Of a DNA stretch of 64,000 nt, positions 24,482 to 35,006 are shown one piece after another. The stretch comes from Gigaspora margarita (lineage: Eukaryota > Glomeromycota > Glomeromycetes > Diversisporales > Gigasporaceae), in contig WTPW01000072.1 in NCBI GenBank assembly GCA_009809945.1, positions 723,476 to 787,475 of the forward strand, written 5' to 3'. The position numbers were made by a program, and so were the translations under genes. Numbering within the stretch: the stretch's first letter is position 1; each line of letters opens with the position of its first letter. The notes beneath the pieces were generated by a model, which saw only the letters and a program-made list of their open reading frames with translations, was not told the origin of the DNA and ran no database searches.

Positions 24482-25704
24482 GGGAGCTTCCAGAAATCAG
24501 CTGATTTCTGGGTGGGTGGGTGGGTCAGCTGAAGTATCAGGTGTAATTCCGGCCCAAATTTCATAATTCCGGCCAAAGTTGCAAAATTATTTTTGACCAA
24601 AATTATATATTTATCAATAATATTTAATAATTAATAACTTTTGATCTACTGAACCAAATTTGTTGATTCAACTACCAAAATTATCCTCTTAACGAGAGAA
24701 TTCTAGTGAGACCAAAATCGTTAAAATTCAATCACAGAATCCCAAGATCAAAATAAATTTGTGTTACTATAAATAGGTTATAATTATTTAATAAATTATA
24801 AAACTTTTATAGTAACACAAATCTATTCCGATCACGGGATCCTGTGACTGGATTTTAACGATTTTGGACTTGCTGGAATCCTCTCATTGAGGGGATCATT
24901 TTGTAGTAAAATCATCGAAATTGGCCCAGTAGATCAGAAGTTATTAACAATTAAATATTAATATTTGATTGTTAATAACTTCTGATCTACTGGGCCAATT
25001 TCGATGATTTTACTACCAAAATGATCCCCTCAATGAGAGGATTCTAACAAGACCAAAATCGTTAAAATCCAATCACAGGATCCCAAGATCGAAATAAATT
25101 TGTGTTACTATAAATNNNNNNNNNNNNNNNNNNNNNNNNNNNNNNNNNNNNNNNNNNNNNNNNNNNNNNNNNNNNNNNNNNNNNNNNNNNNNNNNNNNNN
25201 NNNNNNNNNNNNNNNNNNNNNNNNNNNNNNNNNNNNNNNNNNNNNNNNNNNNNNNNNNNNNNNNNNNNNNNNNNNNNNNNNNNNNNNNNNNNNNNNNNNN
25301 NNNNNNNNNNNNNNNNNNNNNNNNNNNNNNNNNNNNNNNNNNNNNNNNNNNNNNNNNNNNNNNNNNNNNNNNNNNNNNNNNNNNNNNNNNNNNNNNNNNN
25401 NNNNNNGGTTATAATTATTTAATAAATTATAGAACTTTTATAGTAACACAAATCTATTCCGATCACAGGATCCTGCGATTGGATTTTAAAAATTTTGGGC
25501 TCATTAGAATCCTCTCGTTGAGAGGATCAATTTGGTAGTTGAATCATCAAATTTGGTCCAGTAGATCAAAAGTTATTTACTATTAAATTTTATATTTAAC
25601 TTTTTAATAATCGTAAAATCTGATTGGCTAATTGGGGTATCAGGTGTGGGTGGGTGGGGGTAGGCTCATAGTAAACAAAAATCAGCTGATTTCTGGAAGC
25701 TCCC
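24482..25704. mobile_element. PIF/Harbinger-type element holding four alternating inverted arms
   Basis: It is flanked by TAA (24479-24481 and 25705-25707). The ends are GGGAGCTTCCAGAAATCAGC and GCTGATTTCTGGAAGCTCCC. A TWA duplication with G-rich ends fits PIF/Harbinger. The interior is a unit of about 150 bp (from ATCTACTG to TTGTGTTACTATAAAT) present four times in alternating orientation, at about 24640-24765, 24800-24945, 24975-25115 and 25425-25575, with an unsequenced gap between the third and fourth. Adjacent arms can form either of two hairpins. No transposase is visible. Confidence 0.85.
25116..25406. other. assembly gap (291 N)
   Basis: The left edge ends ACTATAAAT and the right edge begins GGTTATAATTATTTAATAAA. 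The intact paralogous junction at about 24771-24797 reads through this point with a single A between. The real distance could therefore be almost zero, or further repeat units could be missing. Confidence 0.8.
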
Positions 25705-25715
25705 TAACTCTTACT

Positions 25716-25885
25716 TAGGGGTGTGCTATTTATTACGTAATATTTTTACTTAGTAGCTACCCTTATCCATATATAGTGTAATCACTTTATCTAATTTAGA
25801 TTGCTTAATATAATATATAGATGTAATCATTGCCTATGACTATGTATCTATGGTAAAAATTATGTAATAAATGGCATGCTCCTTA
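25716..25885. mobile_element. hAT-like MITE (170 bp) in LINE-2
   Basis: The ends TAGGGGTGTGCTATTTATTA and TAATAAATGGCATGCTCCTTA (less the last base) form inverted repeats of about 26 bp with few mismatches. T-A-G-G-G-G-T-G-T-G-C is a typical hAT end. I could not see a clean 8-bp duplication, perhaps because the Harbinger-type element next to it disturbed the flank. Confidence 0.7.
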
Positions 25886-26758
25886 CAAATCTCACAAAAA
25901 CTCCTACACTACTGTTTCTCAACTAATACCTCTAATACTAACTATATTTATTATATTATTCAAGGTCTCTACCCAAAGCAAATCCTAGACAATCTTCAAA
26001 CAATTTCTAATCTAAATACCCAAACATTCTGTATCTATTTCTTTGAATCCATATTCACTTGGTTTAAAAATACAATATGGAAATCACACAATAAAAAACA
26101 ACAACAATAGGAACAATTAAAAGGCATAACAACCAAAAATAAAATGACTTAAACATACTATTTTTATCCCACTATATATAATACTTTAACTATACATAAT
26201 ATTACCAACACATTAACAAACATAATTAACTACAATCATTATATTCATAATTGGGCTCTTCTAATTAATCTCTACTTACAACCTCATTATTATTTACTAT
26301 TCTATAAGGTTTTCTCTTATCTAATTCGCTTTTAAAATTGTTATTAATCTTGTATTACCTTTAGATTTAAAAGTTAGATAAAATAGAAATGTAGTGTCAT
26401 ACTGGGTATCTAAAGTTTAGTAGCACAAGTGAATTAGAATTCTTTAACAGATCTTAACTATGTATTATAATATGCAAATATTGTATCAAGTTATTCTATA
26501 TCTTAATAAAGCTTCTAATATTGGTACAAAAAAAAATAAAAAATAAAAAAATAAATATTTACAACTAAGTAAAATTGTTCATAATAAAAGATTACATATA
26601 TTCTAAAAATTTTATTATTTTTAACTAAGTTTTTATAGTATTAACTTTTGCAAGAGTAGGGTCTATTCTGTAGGAGTAATCACAAATTGGCCAATCAAAT
26701 TACTTGAAAATAATAAGTAAAATAGGGCCACAAAGATAAAAACAACTACCATATATTT

Positions 26759-27063
26759 CTGAAAATAAGCTACCTTTTTTGGGCCAAAAATTATACAAAA
26801 AAATGTGGGGTAGCTTATTTTCGAATTGTTGAATTTTTTGAAAAATTGAAAATGTACTAATAAAAAGTTGACCAAACGACATGAAATTTTTATTTTAAGT
26901 GTATTTTGATGTGCTGAACAAGTTTCCTTAATGGTACTTTTGAGGTATATTTAGTAAAATTTGGACTTGAATATGTAGCAACTTCTACTGTGTTTTTTGA
27001 GATTTTTAAAAAAAATTAGGGGGTAGCTTATTTTCAGAGTAGCTTATTTTTGGGAATAAACAG
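26759..27063. mobile_element. probable Tc1/mariner-type MITE
   Basis: It is flanked by TA on both sides. The left end has TTCTGAAAATAAGCTACC and the right end has GGTAGCTTATTTTCAGAG plus a second copy AGTAGCTTATTTTTGGG. The outermost bases match poorly, so the assignment is tentative. Confidence 0.5.
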
Positions 27064-27834
27064 TATATCTTATGATATACTGAGCAAAATATAATTATTC
27101 AACAACTATTAGAATTAAAATAAAAGGTTACTTAATAAATTTCTTTATTATTAAATATAAATTTTTTAGCAACTAGTTTATTAATAGAAAGATCTATATA
27201 CCCTCTACCATTAATATATTTAAAAGCTAAATCAATTTAAAAACTTTTTAAATTAATTAATAACTTAGCTTGCTATTTTAACACTGTATACAAATAATTA
27301 AAATAAGACTAGAATTAATCTATTTAAATATTTAATATAAATTAAATTAATTTTTAAAATAATAAAAGTTAGTACTATAATATATAAAAAATCTACTAAT
27401 ACAATGAATATAATCTTTTATTTCAGGATAATTATTTTGACTATATAAAAACACCTAATATGTCCTGGCAATAAGAATGCATATTTTTATACACTTTTGC
27501 AACCAAAGTATGCAATTTATTTAAAGATAGATAAATTTCTAAAAGGGTTTAAATTTAAAATATACCCTTATTAAATTATCTATAAAATAATTTATATTAA
27601 ATAAAAATTAATTGTTTATTATATAAATTAATTAAAATATTATCTTATTTGTAACCACTATGGCAGTTGGGTAATAGATCACTTCTGGGCAGCACAATAC
27701 AAGCCAGAAAATGTTGGGTTACTGGTAGAATTACAAACAATTATTGTTGAATAAAAAGTACACATTAATGAATACCAACAAGACTGTTAATAAAAATAAA
27801 ATAAAAATAAACAAAAATCTTACTTGATTAAATA

Positions 27835-28075
27835 TATCATAGAGTAATACTATTATTATCAATCACTTGAGAAATTAAATTTTGAAGATTTAACTTGATT
27901 TTTTAGTTATTTTTTTGGAGGTGGAGATAAATAATTATGTGTTCCAACACATACTATAGCAACAAATAAGCAAGCTTTAAGATCTTGTAGAATAAATTTA
28001 TAAAATTTTACAGAAAATAGTTTTTAAATAATATCTCTATAGCCAAACTTTCTAGTAGATACTAATGAATCTAAT
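27835..28075 (-). pseudogene. decayed transposon-protein-like fragment
   Basis: The minus strand reads LDSLVSTRKFGYRDII, one stop, KLFSVKFYKFILQDLKA, then VAIVCVGTHNYLSPPPKK and, after a short break, LQNLISQVIDNNSITL. The C-x4-H-N-x3-P-P-P pattern resembles the end of FLYWCH/WRKY-GCM1-type DNA-binding domains found with Mutator-like transposases in fungi; this is from memory and uncertain. Further coding-looking scraps on the same strand reach about 28740 (NAQVCKEECNCIEIKI). On the plus strand at 27652-27750 another scrap reads GSWVIDHFWAAQYKPENVGL and is not explained. Confidence 0.35.
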
Positions 28076-28759
28076 ATATAAATTATAAGTATAAATAAAT
28101 TATAAATTTAATTTGAATATATCTTGATATATACTACATTTTTTCTTTTTGGATAATCAAATTAGTAAAGTAGTACAATAAGGTAATTCTTCTGTTATCT
28201 AATATAACAAATTAAATTAGAATTAAATTAATTATATATATAATAATTTATATATAAAAAATCCCTTTTTTGCCAAAAAAATAAATCTTAAAAAAGGATA
28301 ATATCAATTTTTTTATTATCAACTTTAATATATAGATACTACTAATCTCTAATATAATATATTGAATAGCCAATAAACTATTGAAATAATTTTGTACATC
28401 TTGAGTATATAATTTATATAAAATTGGATCTAGATCATAAATTTCTATTATTATATTTAAATTTGCAAGATGCATCTTTAGCAACTAAATATGTACTAAA
28501 TTCAAAAGAATAGCTTTTAACTTTATTATATTTTATTATTAAAAATTAAAAAAAAGTTTCATATAAGCATTTGTTCTCTAAAAATTAACATTTTGATTTT
28601 TATTAATTTTTTTATAATGATAATTTAATACCAACTTTATTTTATTCAATATTAGTAAGCAAAGAATCTGTGAATTAATAAATCTTAATTTCTATACAAT
28701 TACACTCTTCTTTGCATACTTGAGCATTGCCAAATATAGTAATTTTTTAATTAAATAAG

Positions 28760-29548
28760 TTCTACTACTATCTATAGAATATTGTATCTGTATATAATAT
28801 AAATTAGACATAAATTAAATATATTAATTTTATTTAAAACTAAAAAAAAATGTATTTTTCTATGCATGATTAGAATCTGTCCAATCTGAAATATAAAATA
28901 TTATTGCAAACCTTCTGTAAAGTAGTTAGATATTCTACAAGTATATTGGAATAAATTATAGTTTATATATGAATCCAGAATGTAAAACTAGCTATTTCTA
29001 GAATTCTTTATTATTATCAATTGTTTTCTTTACCAATAACTTTGTTTTTGATTTCTAATAATAAAATTTAAATTTATAAAATAAACACTATATTTATTAT
29101 TAAAACAAATTTTATATATGCTTATTTGAATTTAGGATTTACTTTTCAAATTGAAATTCTTTGATATTAGATATATCATCTATATTTGCAACAATGTATT
29201 CAAAGTAGATCATTACTAAAAAGAGATTTATTAAACAAATATAAAATCATTATAAAATCAATTATTAGTTGAAATTCTTCAATGTCAGATATTTGCAACA
29301 ATGAAAACAAAAGTAGATTATTACTAAAAAGAGATTTATTTGCAAATATAGGAATCATAAAATCAATCATATAATATATTAAATATAAAATTAAATCAAT
29401 CATGCATTAAATATATAACTGCATATCTAAATATTGATTTTTCTTTTTTATTAATATCTATATATATACTAACTTTTACTATTTTACTATACTACTTTAC
29501 TATATACTCTTTCTTAAATTACCAACTTCATTTTATTTTTCTTTATAA
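28760..29548. other. gene-free AT-rich stretch
   Basis: Very AT-rich. A short duplication is visible: AAAAAGAGATTTATT occurs near 29217 and 29327 in similar surroundings (unit about 110 bp). Nothing else was recognised. Confidence 0.5.
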
Positions 29549-29835
29549 GATATGATTGTTGTTTTAGATTTCTTGCACTATATAGGTATATATATATAAT
29601 TTGTATATACATGTTAATTTTTTGTTACTTAATGATTTTATTTTTGTGTTTATAAATTCCCAGCCCAGAATTTTACCTAATTACTTCAGAGTTAACTTAT
29701 TTTAAAAATAAGTAAGAATTTAAAAAGTTTTGAAATTTCAATCAAAACTAAAATAAGAGTTATGTGAAGATAAAATAATCAATCTATTTTTATAGAATTT
29801 TGAAGAAATTTTATTATTATAAAAGAATACATTAT
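29549..29835. repeat. dispersed repeat R, decayed copy without insertion
   Basis: It is homologous over about 280 bp to 40140-40765. Shared blocks include CCCAGAATTTTA, TTACTTCAGAGTTAACTTA and TTTTAAAAATAAGT. This copy lacks the block of about 320 bp present in the other and so shows the uninterrupted site. CG positions of the other copy are mostly CA or TG here. Confidence 0.7.
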
Positions 29836-29847
29836 TAGATCAGTCAC

Positions 29848-30410
29848 CCAATATGTCATATAAAATTTTATATATATAAAAATTATAATAAAAACATATA
29901 AAATTACTATAAACTTCGAAGGTTTAATGATTTTTCCCCTATATATTAACTTAAATTAAATTTTTTAGAAATATAAAACAAGAAAAGAAGAAAAATTGTG
30001 CTTAAAATTGGATTAAAATTTTATTAATTTTGTACAAAATAAAAATGTAACTTAACCAAAAATAAATATTTACTAATTTAAAATGATATATAAAAACATG
30101 CTCTAAACAACTTTACTTAGGAGACAAATGTAGGTTGCCTTGTAAAAAATTTTACTAAAAATGATTTGACCCTTTTTCTATTGACTCACCCCATATACTT
30201 ATTATCTTAAAAGTTGTAAATATTTGTTTTTGACAAAGTTACATTTTTGTTTTGTACAAAATTAGCAAATTTTAATCTAATTTTTAAGCTCAATTGTTTC
30301 TTTTCCCCTTGTTCTATATTGTCAAAAAATTTAATTTTAATATATCAAAGCTTCAAAGTTTATAATAATTTTATATTTTTTTTATAAATTTATATATGGG
30401 GAACATCAAT
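29848..30410. mobile_element. AT-rich foldback element, arms of about 190 bp
   Basis: The left arm (about 29848-30045, with AATTTTGTACAAAATAAAAA near 30028) returns in reverse complement at about 30225-30410 (TTTTGTTTTGTACAAAATTA near 30247). No target duplication was identified, so the edges are approximate. Confidence 0.7.
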
Positions 30411-30419
30411 AGAAAAGAA

Positions 30420-31867
30420 ACAAATCAAAAATTTTCAAAAATAAGTTTTTATATTTATTATATTAATTAAAATATCTTAAATATTTTTTGCTTAAAAATT
30501 AATATCTGTTTTTATAATATAAAAATTGATAAAAAGTTTTAAGATTTTTGCTGCACAGATTGGCAACTAGCATTAGAATATTAGACAACTCTAAAAGTAG
30601 AATCTACATAAATTAAAAAATAAATAGTGTATATACTATATATATGTACATAAAAATATACAATAATAACAAAGAACACTAAAAAAAACTTTAAAAATTC
30701 TTCATAATAAAAATTACTAGTTTAATGATATTTGTTATATAGTCTTAAACTAGCATTTATAGGGTTTTGAATCAATACCTATTCTAATATAGCACAGTTT
30801 ATTGTTGCATTCAATAATCTATATATACTATATATATAAGTGCACTTTATATTAAAAGTTAAATTTAGAATACCTTCTCTTAAAATGTACAGGTTAGCAT
30901 TTTTCCTGCTTATATAGGTCTCATAATATAAAATCTTATTATACTGTATTATATTTAAGATTTCTGTTAATACAAAAAGAATAAGATCTCAAAACTAAAT
31001 ATAAGTTGAATTATGATTTTGTGTTTTTATTATATCCTTGCATTTGTGTTTTTTTATATCTTTTCCTTTTCTTACTGATTTTTCTTTTTTCTTTTTAAAC
31101 ACAGGTAGAATAAAAATTGTACAATATATGAACAGTCCTAAGCCTTATAATATTATTTGTAAAAGTTGAATTTGTTAGTGAATATATTAGAAACATGTAT
31201 TAGGTTTAAGGTTTAAAAAGGCTGCAGTATATACTAAAGAAATAACATGTAAATAAAAGTCTACAAAAAAGGTGAGAACCTAAAGTGCTCTAGCAATTTT
31301 TAATTAGTTTATAAAGTATAATCTTGTCAACTTCTTTAAATGCATTAGAACTAGATCATATTGATACCCAATATAGTACAGTTTTGTGTTAGTTCATATT
31401 GAAATTGATAGTTATAGTTTCTATCACAATTTAATATAAAAAATTTTGCTACAAAACTTAATAACTATTGTAGTAATTTACAGTAAAATAAATTTTACTA
31501 TAATACTTGATATTATAACTATGCTGTTCAGGTTTATACTAATAATATACAAATATTGTATCAAGCTGCCAATCTAACCTGGTGCTGCTCACATTACTAA
31601 CAGTCATTTCACAAAAGTTCATTTAGTTATAGTCGCAGTTAAATATTTTTAGTAATTAATTACTTGGTGTAATGTTAGCTAAATGAGCTATCAGTAAAAT
31701 AATTATTGGTAAAGGGGTAGGCATGCATTTATAGAGGTTTAAAATCTACAAGTAGGCCCAAGAAAAATGCCAAATATTGGAAGATTCTATTAGTTTCAAG
31801 CAGGCTTATGTTGTACAATATACTTGCATATAAGTTAATATCAAAAAAGTTATCATAAGTGCATAAT
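30420..31867. other. gene-free AT-rich stretch
   Basis: No defensible reading frame. The words near 31545 (CAAATATTGTATCAAG) also occur near the 3' end of LINE-2 (26476-26493), so a scrap of a related LINE tail may be present. Confidence 0.45.
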
Positions 31868-31884
31868 AAGTTAGAGTAATTTCA

Positions 31885-32175
31885 AAACGTTTAGAAAAAG
31901 TGTATTTTGGTTTCCTCTAGCCTTTTTAAACTAGAAATTTAATCTTTTAGTTTAAAATAGAAAAGTATGAGGTGAAATGTCACATCTTTTTTCTGTAGCG
32001 GTTTAATGGTTAGCCCTGACTGCAAGTGATAGGCTTGCCCTATTGCATAGATTAGTAGATGATTAGTTAGGAATTTTAAATATAGTATTTCTTTATATAT
32101 CATCCTGATATAATTGTAACTTACAATCCTATTCCTGTACTTGACATTAACAAATAAAAATAAAAAATAAAAAAA
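31885..32175 (+). mobile_element. SINE-like retroposon with 17-bp target duplication
   Basis: The 17-mer AAGTTAGAGTAATTTCA flanks it (31868-31884 and 32176-32192). It ends in an A-rich tail (AACAAATAAAAATAAAAAAT onward), as expected of a LINE-mobilised SINE. Its tail resembles that of LINE-2, which may have been its helper family. The middle has TAGCGGTTTAATGGTTAG, a possible RNA polymerase III A box of tRNA type. A second copy lies on the minus strand at 58722-59359. Confidence 0.85.
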
Positions 32176-32880
32176 AAGTTAGAGTAATTTCAGATATATA
32201 TTAATAATTATATATAATTCTTAAATTTTCAGTATGTAGAATAGAGTATTAAAAAAAAACTATCTATATAAAATACTCTAATATTACACTTTATTGTTAA
32301 TTTTCAAACTTTTTTCAATAGCTAATAAAGTAATAAAAACAAAAGTAATAACACTTTCTATAGTGAATTAGAATATTTATATAACAAAATTTCCAACTTC
32401 AAGAAATTTATTTAACCAGTATGACTCAGATAAAGAGTCTAATAACGAATCTATTGAAAATGAAACCTATAATAAAACTTCAGAATCATTAGTTGTATAT
32501 CTTAATAATTTTTTATAGCCAAACAAATTGAATATTTTATAAAATATATGTGTTTTATCCAATACATGCAGTAGCAAAAGATGAAACAACTCATATTGTT
32601 ATAGAACAGATTTCTTATTCTATTTCTAGAACATACCAAAGAATATTGGGAGTGAACCAAAATAAGAATTTTATGAGTTTTGTAAGTTTTATGGGTTTTA
32701 TAAATTGAGTTTTATTGGTTTTATGAGTTTTACTAGTTTTTCAAAAAATATATAAACTCTAGCTATTTGATCCTCTTGCAAGATAAACTCAAATTTCTTT
32801 CCTCTTCTTCTAATATTTATAAATAAAATATTTTCTTTGCAATATATTAAATTATTATTAATAAAATAAATATTATCTCA

Positions 32881-33057
32881 ATAAATATCTGTTGCTCTTT
32901 GATATACTCCAACTCCAATATAATAACAAAGACCAAGATCTTGTACCACAACTGGATTTTCTAATTCAGCTGCTTTCATATAATATTTAAGATCCTTATA
33001 TTTATCTTTCTCAACACCAATACCATGTCAATAATTGTAACCAAGTGTATAGAGTTT
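32881..33057 (-). pseudogene. Sel1-repeat protein fragment
   Basis: The minus strand reads LYTLGYNY, one stop, HGIGVEKDKYKDLKYYMKAA, then ELENPVVVQDLGLCYYIGVG and ends at a second stop. The pattern G-x-x-Y-x-x-G-x-G-V-x-K-D-x-x-K-A-x-x-Y-Y-x-K-A-A is the Sel1-like repeat, a helical solenoid used for protein binding and often joined to kinases in Rhizophagus-type fungi. About one and a half repeats remain. No start, splice sites or kinase part are visible, so this is a dead piece of a host gene. Confidence 0.8.
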
Positions 33058-33318
33058 GTTAGAGTCTATTTTTTTTAAAGGAAAAAAAACATTTATTCAC
33101 TAATTTTAAAGAGTATAGCATAGGACATTTAATGCTTAGTCTAAGTGATACAAAAGCTACAAAAACTATTGTTTTATCAAAGATGCCCGTATGCATGCAT
33201 CTTTTTTTTTTAATTTTCTATCTAAGTGACCTTTTATCCCTTTGGCTAGGTATCCTACAGTTCGAACAACCTAGTCCCAACAAATGAAATTTTCTAGCAG
33301 AAAATCTGAAATTTACAT

Positions 33319-33440
33319 AATGCAGCCAAATTTGATATTTTTATTATATATGGCCAAATTTGATATTTTCATTATATGCAAATTTGATATTTTTATTATA
33401 TACAACCAAATTTGATACTTTTATTATATATAGCCAAATT
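33319..33440. repeat. minisatellite, unit about 30 bp, four units
   Basis: Units read approximately CAGCCAAATTTGATATTTTT followed by ATTATATAT, four in a row. They share the word AGCCAAATTT and orientation with the array at 34651-34842. Confidence 0.8.
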
Positions 33441-33546
33441 AGTGTAGCAAATCTAGATTTATTCAGATTGGAACCAGTTTTAAATAATTGGCCATTAATC
33501 AGAAATCATCCTTAGTGTAATGTAATGCAAATTATATTAAATTTAC

Positions 33547-33916
33547 TATAGTGTGAATATAGTATGTATACATATAAAAATATTTTTTTACTAAGTTAAC
33601 AATACATATCCACTAATTAAAAGTTGTAGATCTCGTTGAGACACATCTAACAGTGGTTAGAACATCTAAATCAGCCTTGTGGATAGTGAGATATCGTTGA
33701 AAAATGATTGAACAACTATATAAAATCTCTATTGAGATTTTATATAGTCACCCAATAGTTTTTTGACAATATCTCGCCATACACTAGGCTGATTTGGATG
33801 ATCTAACCACTGTTAGATGCATCTCGACAAGCTCTACAACATTCAATTAGTAGGCATGTGTCATTAACTTAGTAAAAATATATTTATATCTATATGCATG
33901 CCACATTCACACTATA
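33547..33916. mobile_element. foldback family F, copy 2
   Basis: It pairs TATAGTGTGAAT with ATTCACACTATA at the ends and shares the core ACTAAGTTAACAATACAT and following 90 bp with 10442-10803. At its centre sits an extra palindrome (AAAATCTCTATTGAGATTTT near 33738). Compared with copy 1 several CG dinucleotides read TG or CA. Outer parts differ between the copies. Confidence 0.85.
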
Positions 33917-33956
33917 TTGGACTATTAATTAATAGCATGCAAAGGTTGTTGCTTGA

Positions 33957-34619
33957 TTCCCCAAAAGTTAGTTCCCCACCAGCTCATTTTTTCAACACTA
34001 TATCCCTGACAGAATGTTTCATCTACAGCATTTTGTTGACAGAACCTTTCCTTGACACACCATGTTTTCGACCTCCCCTTTTCTTGACAAAACATATTTT
34101 TGAAAAAACATTTTACTAATATAACATATTTCAGAAAGAAGATTTTTCTGACATGACATGTTTCTGATATCTTTTTCTGACAAGATCTTTCCCTAATTAG
34201 AAATGTAATTATTGGATAGAGTAATATATTTGTGTTAATCACATCACATAATAAGCACTCAGGCTAAATTAGGGTTAGGGTTAGATTAGAGTTAGGTGAT
34301 AGTATAATTTAGGTCATGTTGATAGTGCTAGTAAACAAAATAACATATTATATAATTTCACATGATGTGATGATCACTAGGTTTATCATTCTTGTTAGAA
34401 AAAGTGCATTCAATAAAACTTAGTGTCAGAGAAAAATCAAATTAGAAATATGTTTTGTCAGATAAATGTCTTGTTGAAAATATGAGATGTTAAGAAAAGG
34501 GATATCAAAGCATGGTATGTCGAGGAAAGATTCTGTTAACAAAAAGTGCTTTAGATGAAACATTCTGTCATGGATATAGTATTAAAAAATGAGCTGGCGG
34601 GGAACTAACTTTTGGGAAT
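33957..34619. mobile_element. inverted-repeat element with repeat-bearing arms
   Basis: CCCCAAAAGTTAGTTCCCCA at the left pairs with GGGGAACTAACTTTTGGG at the right. The arms are about 235 bp each. Each arm is itself a row of short units of the form TGACAGAACATNTTTC with a period of about 22-28 bp. The centre holds a telomere-like TTAGGGTTAGGGTTAG (34271-34286). No target duplication was found. Confidence 0.8.
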
Positions 34620-34650
34620 TATACTGTAATCCATACAAAAGTGGCCAAGT

Positions 34651-34842
34651 TTTATATATATAGGGCAGCCAAATTTAGTTGCCAAATTAGTAGACATATG
34701 GTAGCCAAATTTAGTATTATAGTGCAGCTAAATTTAGAATATATAGGGCAGCCAAATTTAGTATATATAGAGCAGCCAAATTTAGTATATATAGGGTGGC
34801 CAAATTGCTTGTTTTAATAATATATATAGGGCAGCCAAATTT
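34651..34842. repeat. minisatellite, unit about 25 bp
   Basis: Units of the form TATATATAGGGCAGCCAAAT plus TTAG, about seven or eight, some diverged. Related to 33319-33440. Confidence 0.85.
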
Positions 34843-35006
34843 CATATTTAATTATAAAAATACTATAACTTCAACCTGCTATAACTTTTTTATAAATAGA
34901 TTTAAAATAAATTAAAACCATGGAGTGTTTAGCTTGTTTAATTTAACATTTTAAGATAGTATTTTTTGGTTACTATATTTTTTGAAGAAGGATTAGCAAT
35001 TTTAAT

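Larger units (their letters stand above)
21472..26560 (+). pseudogene. LINE-2, second part: reverse transcriptase to tail
   Basis: The frame interrupted at 10847 resumes here. Recognisable pieces are DMSKAFDK near 21560, YYDPILSFI near 21767, AFIDNTVWNAP near 21893 (catalytic Asp, second Asp changed to Asn), YLGIYYDGN near 22374, a Cys/His cluster CTQCNQYEDAIHLFNC near 24340, and the C-terminal block 25890-26110 (YIIQGLYPKQILDNLQ, FESIFTWFKNTIWKS). The A-rich tail at 26529-26560 marks the 3' end. Many stops and shifts show it is old and dead. Three inverted-repeat insertions interrupt it (22101-22366, 24482-25704 and 25716-25885). Confidence 0.85.

Noticed and set aside
25100-25414. 104-codon frame across the N block
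   Set aside because: It consists almost entirely of unknown bases.
33925-34242. 105-codon minus-strand frame with repeated Cys-x-(K/Q) words
   Set aside because: It lies entirely in the tandem-unit arm of the inverted-repeat element; the pattern follows from the DNA repeat.
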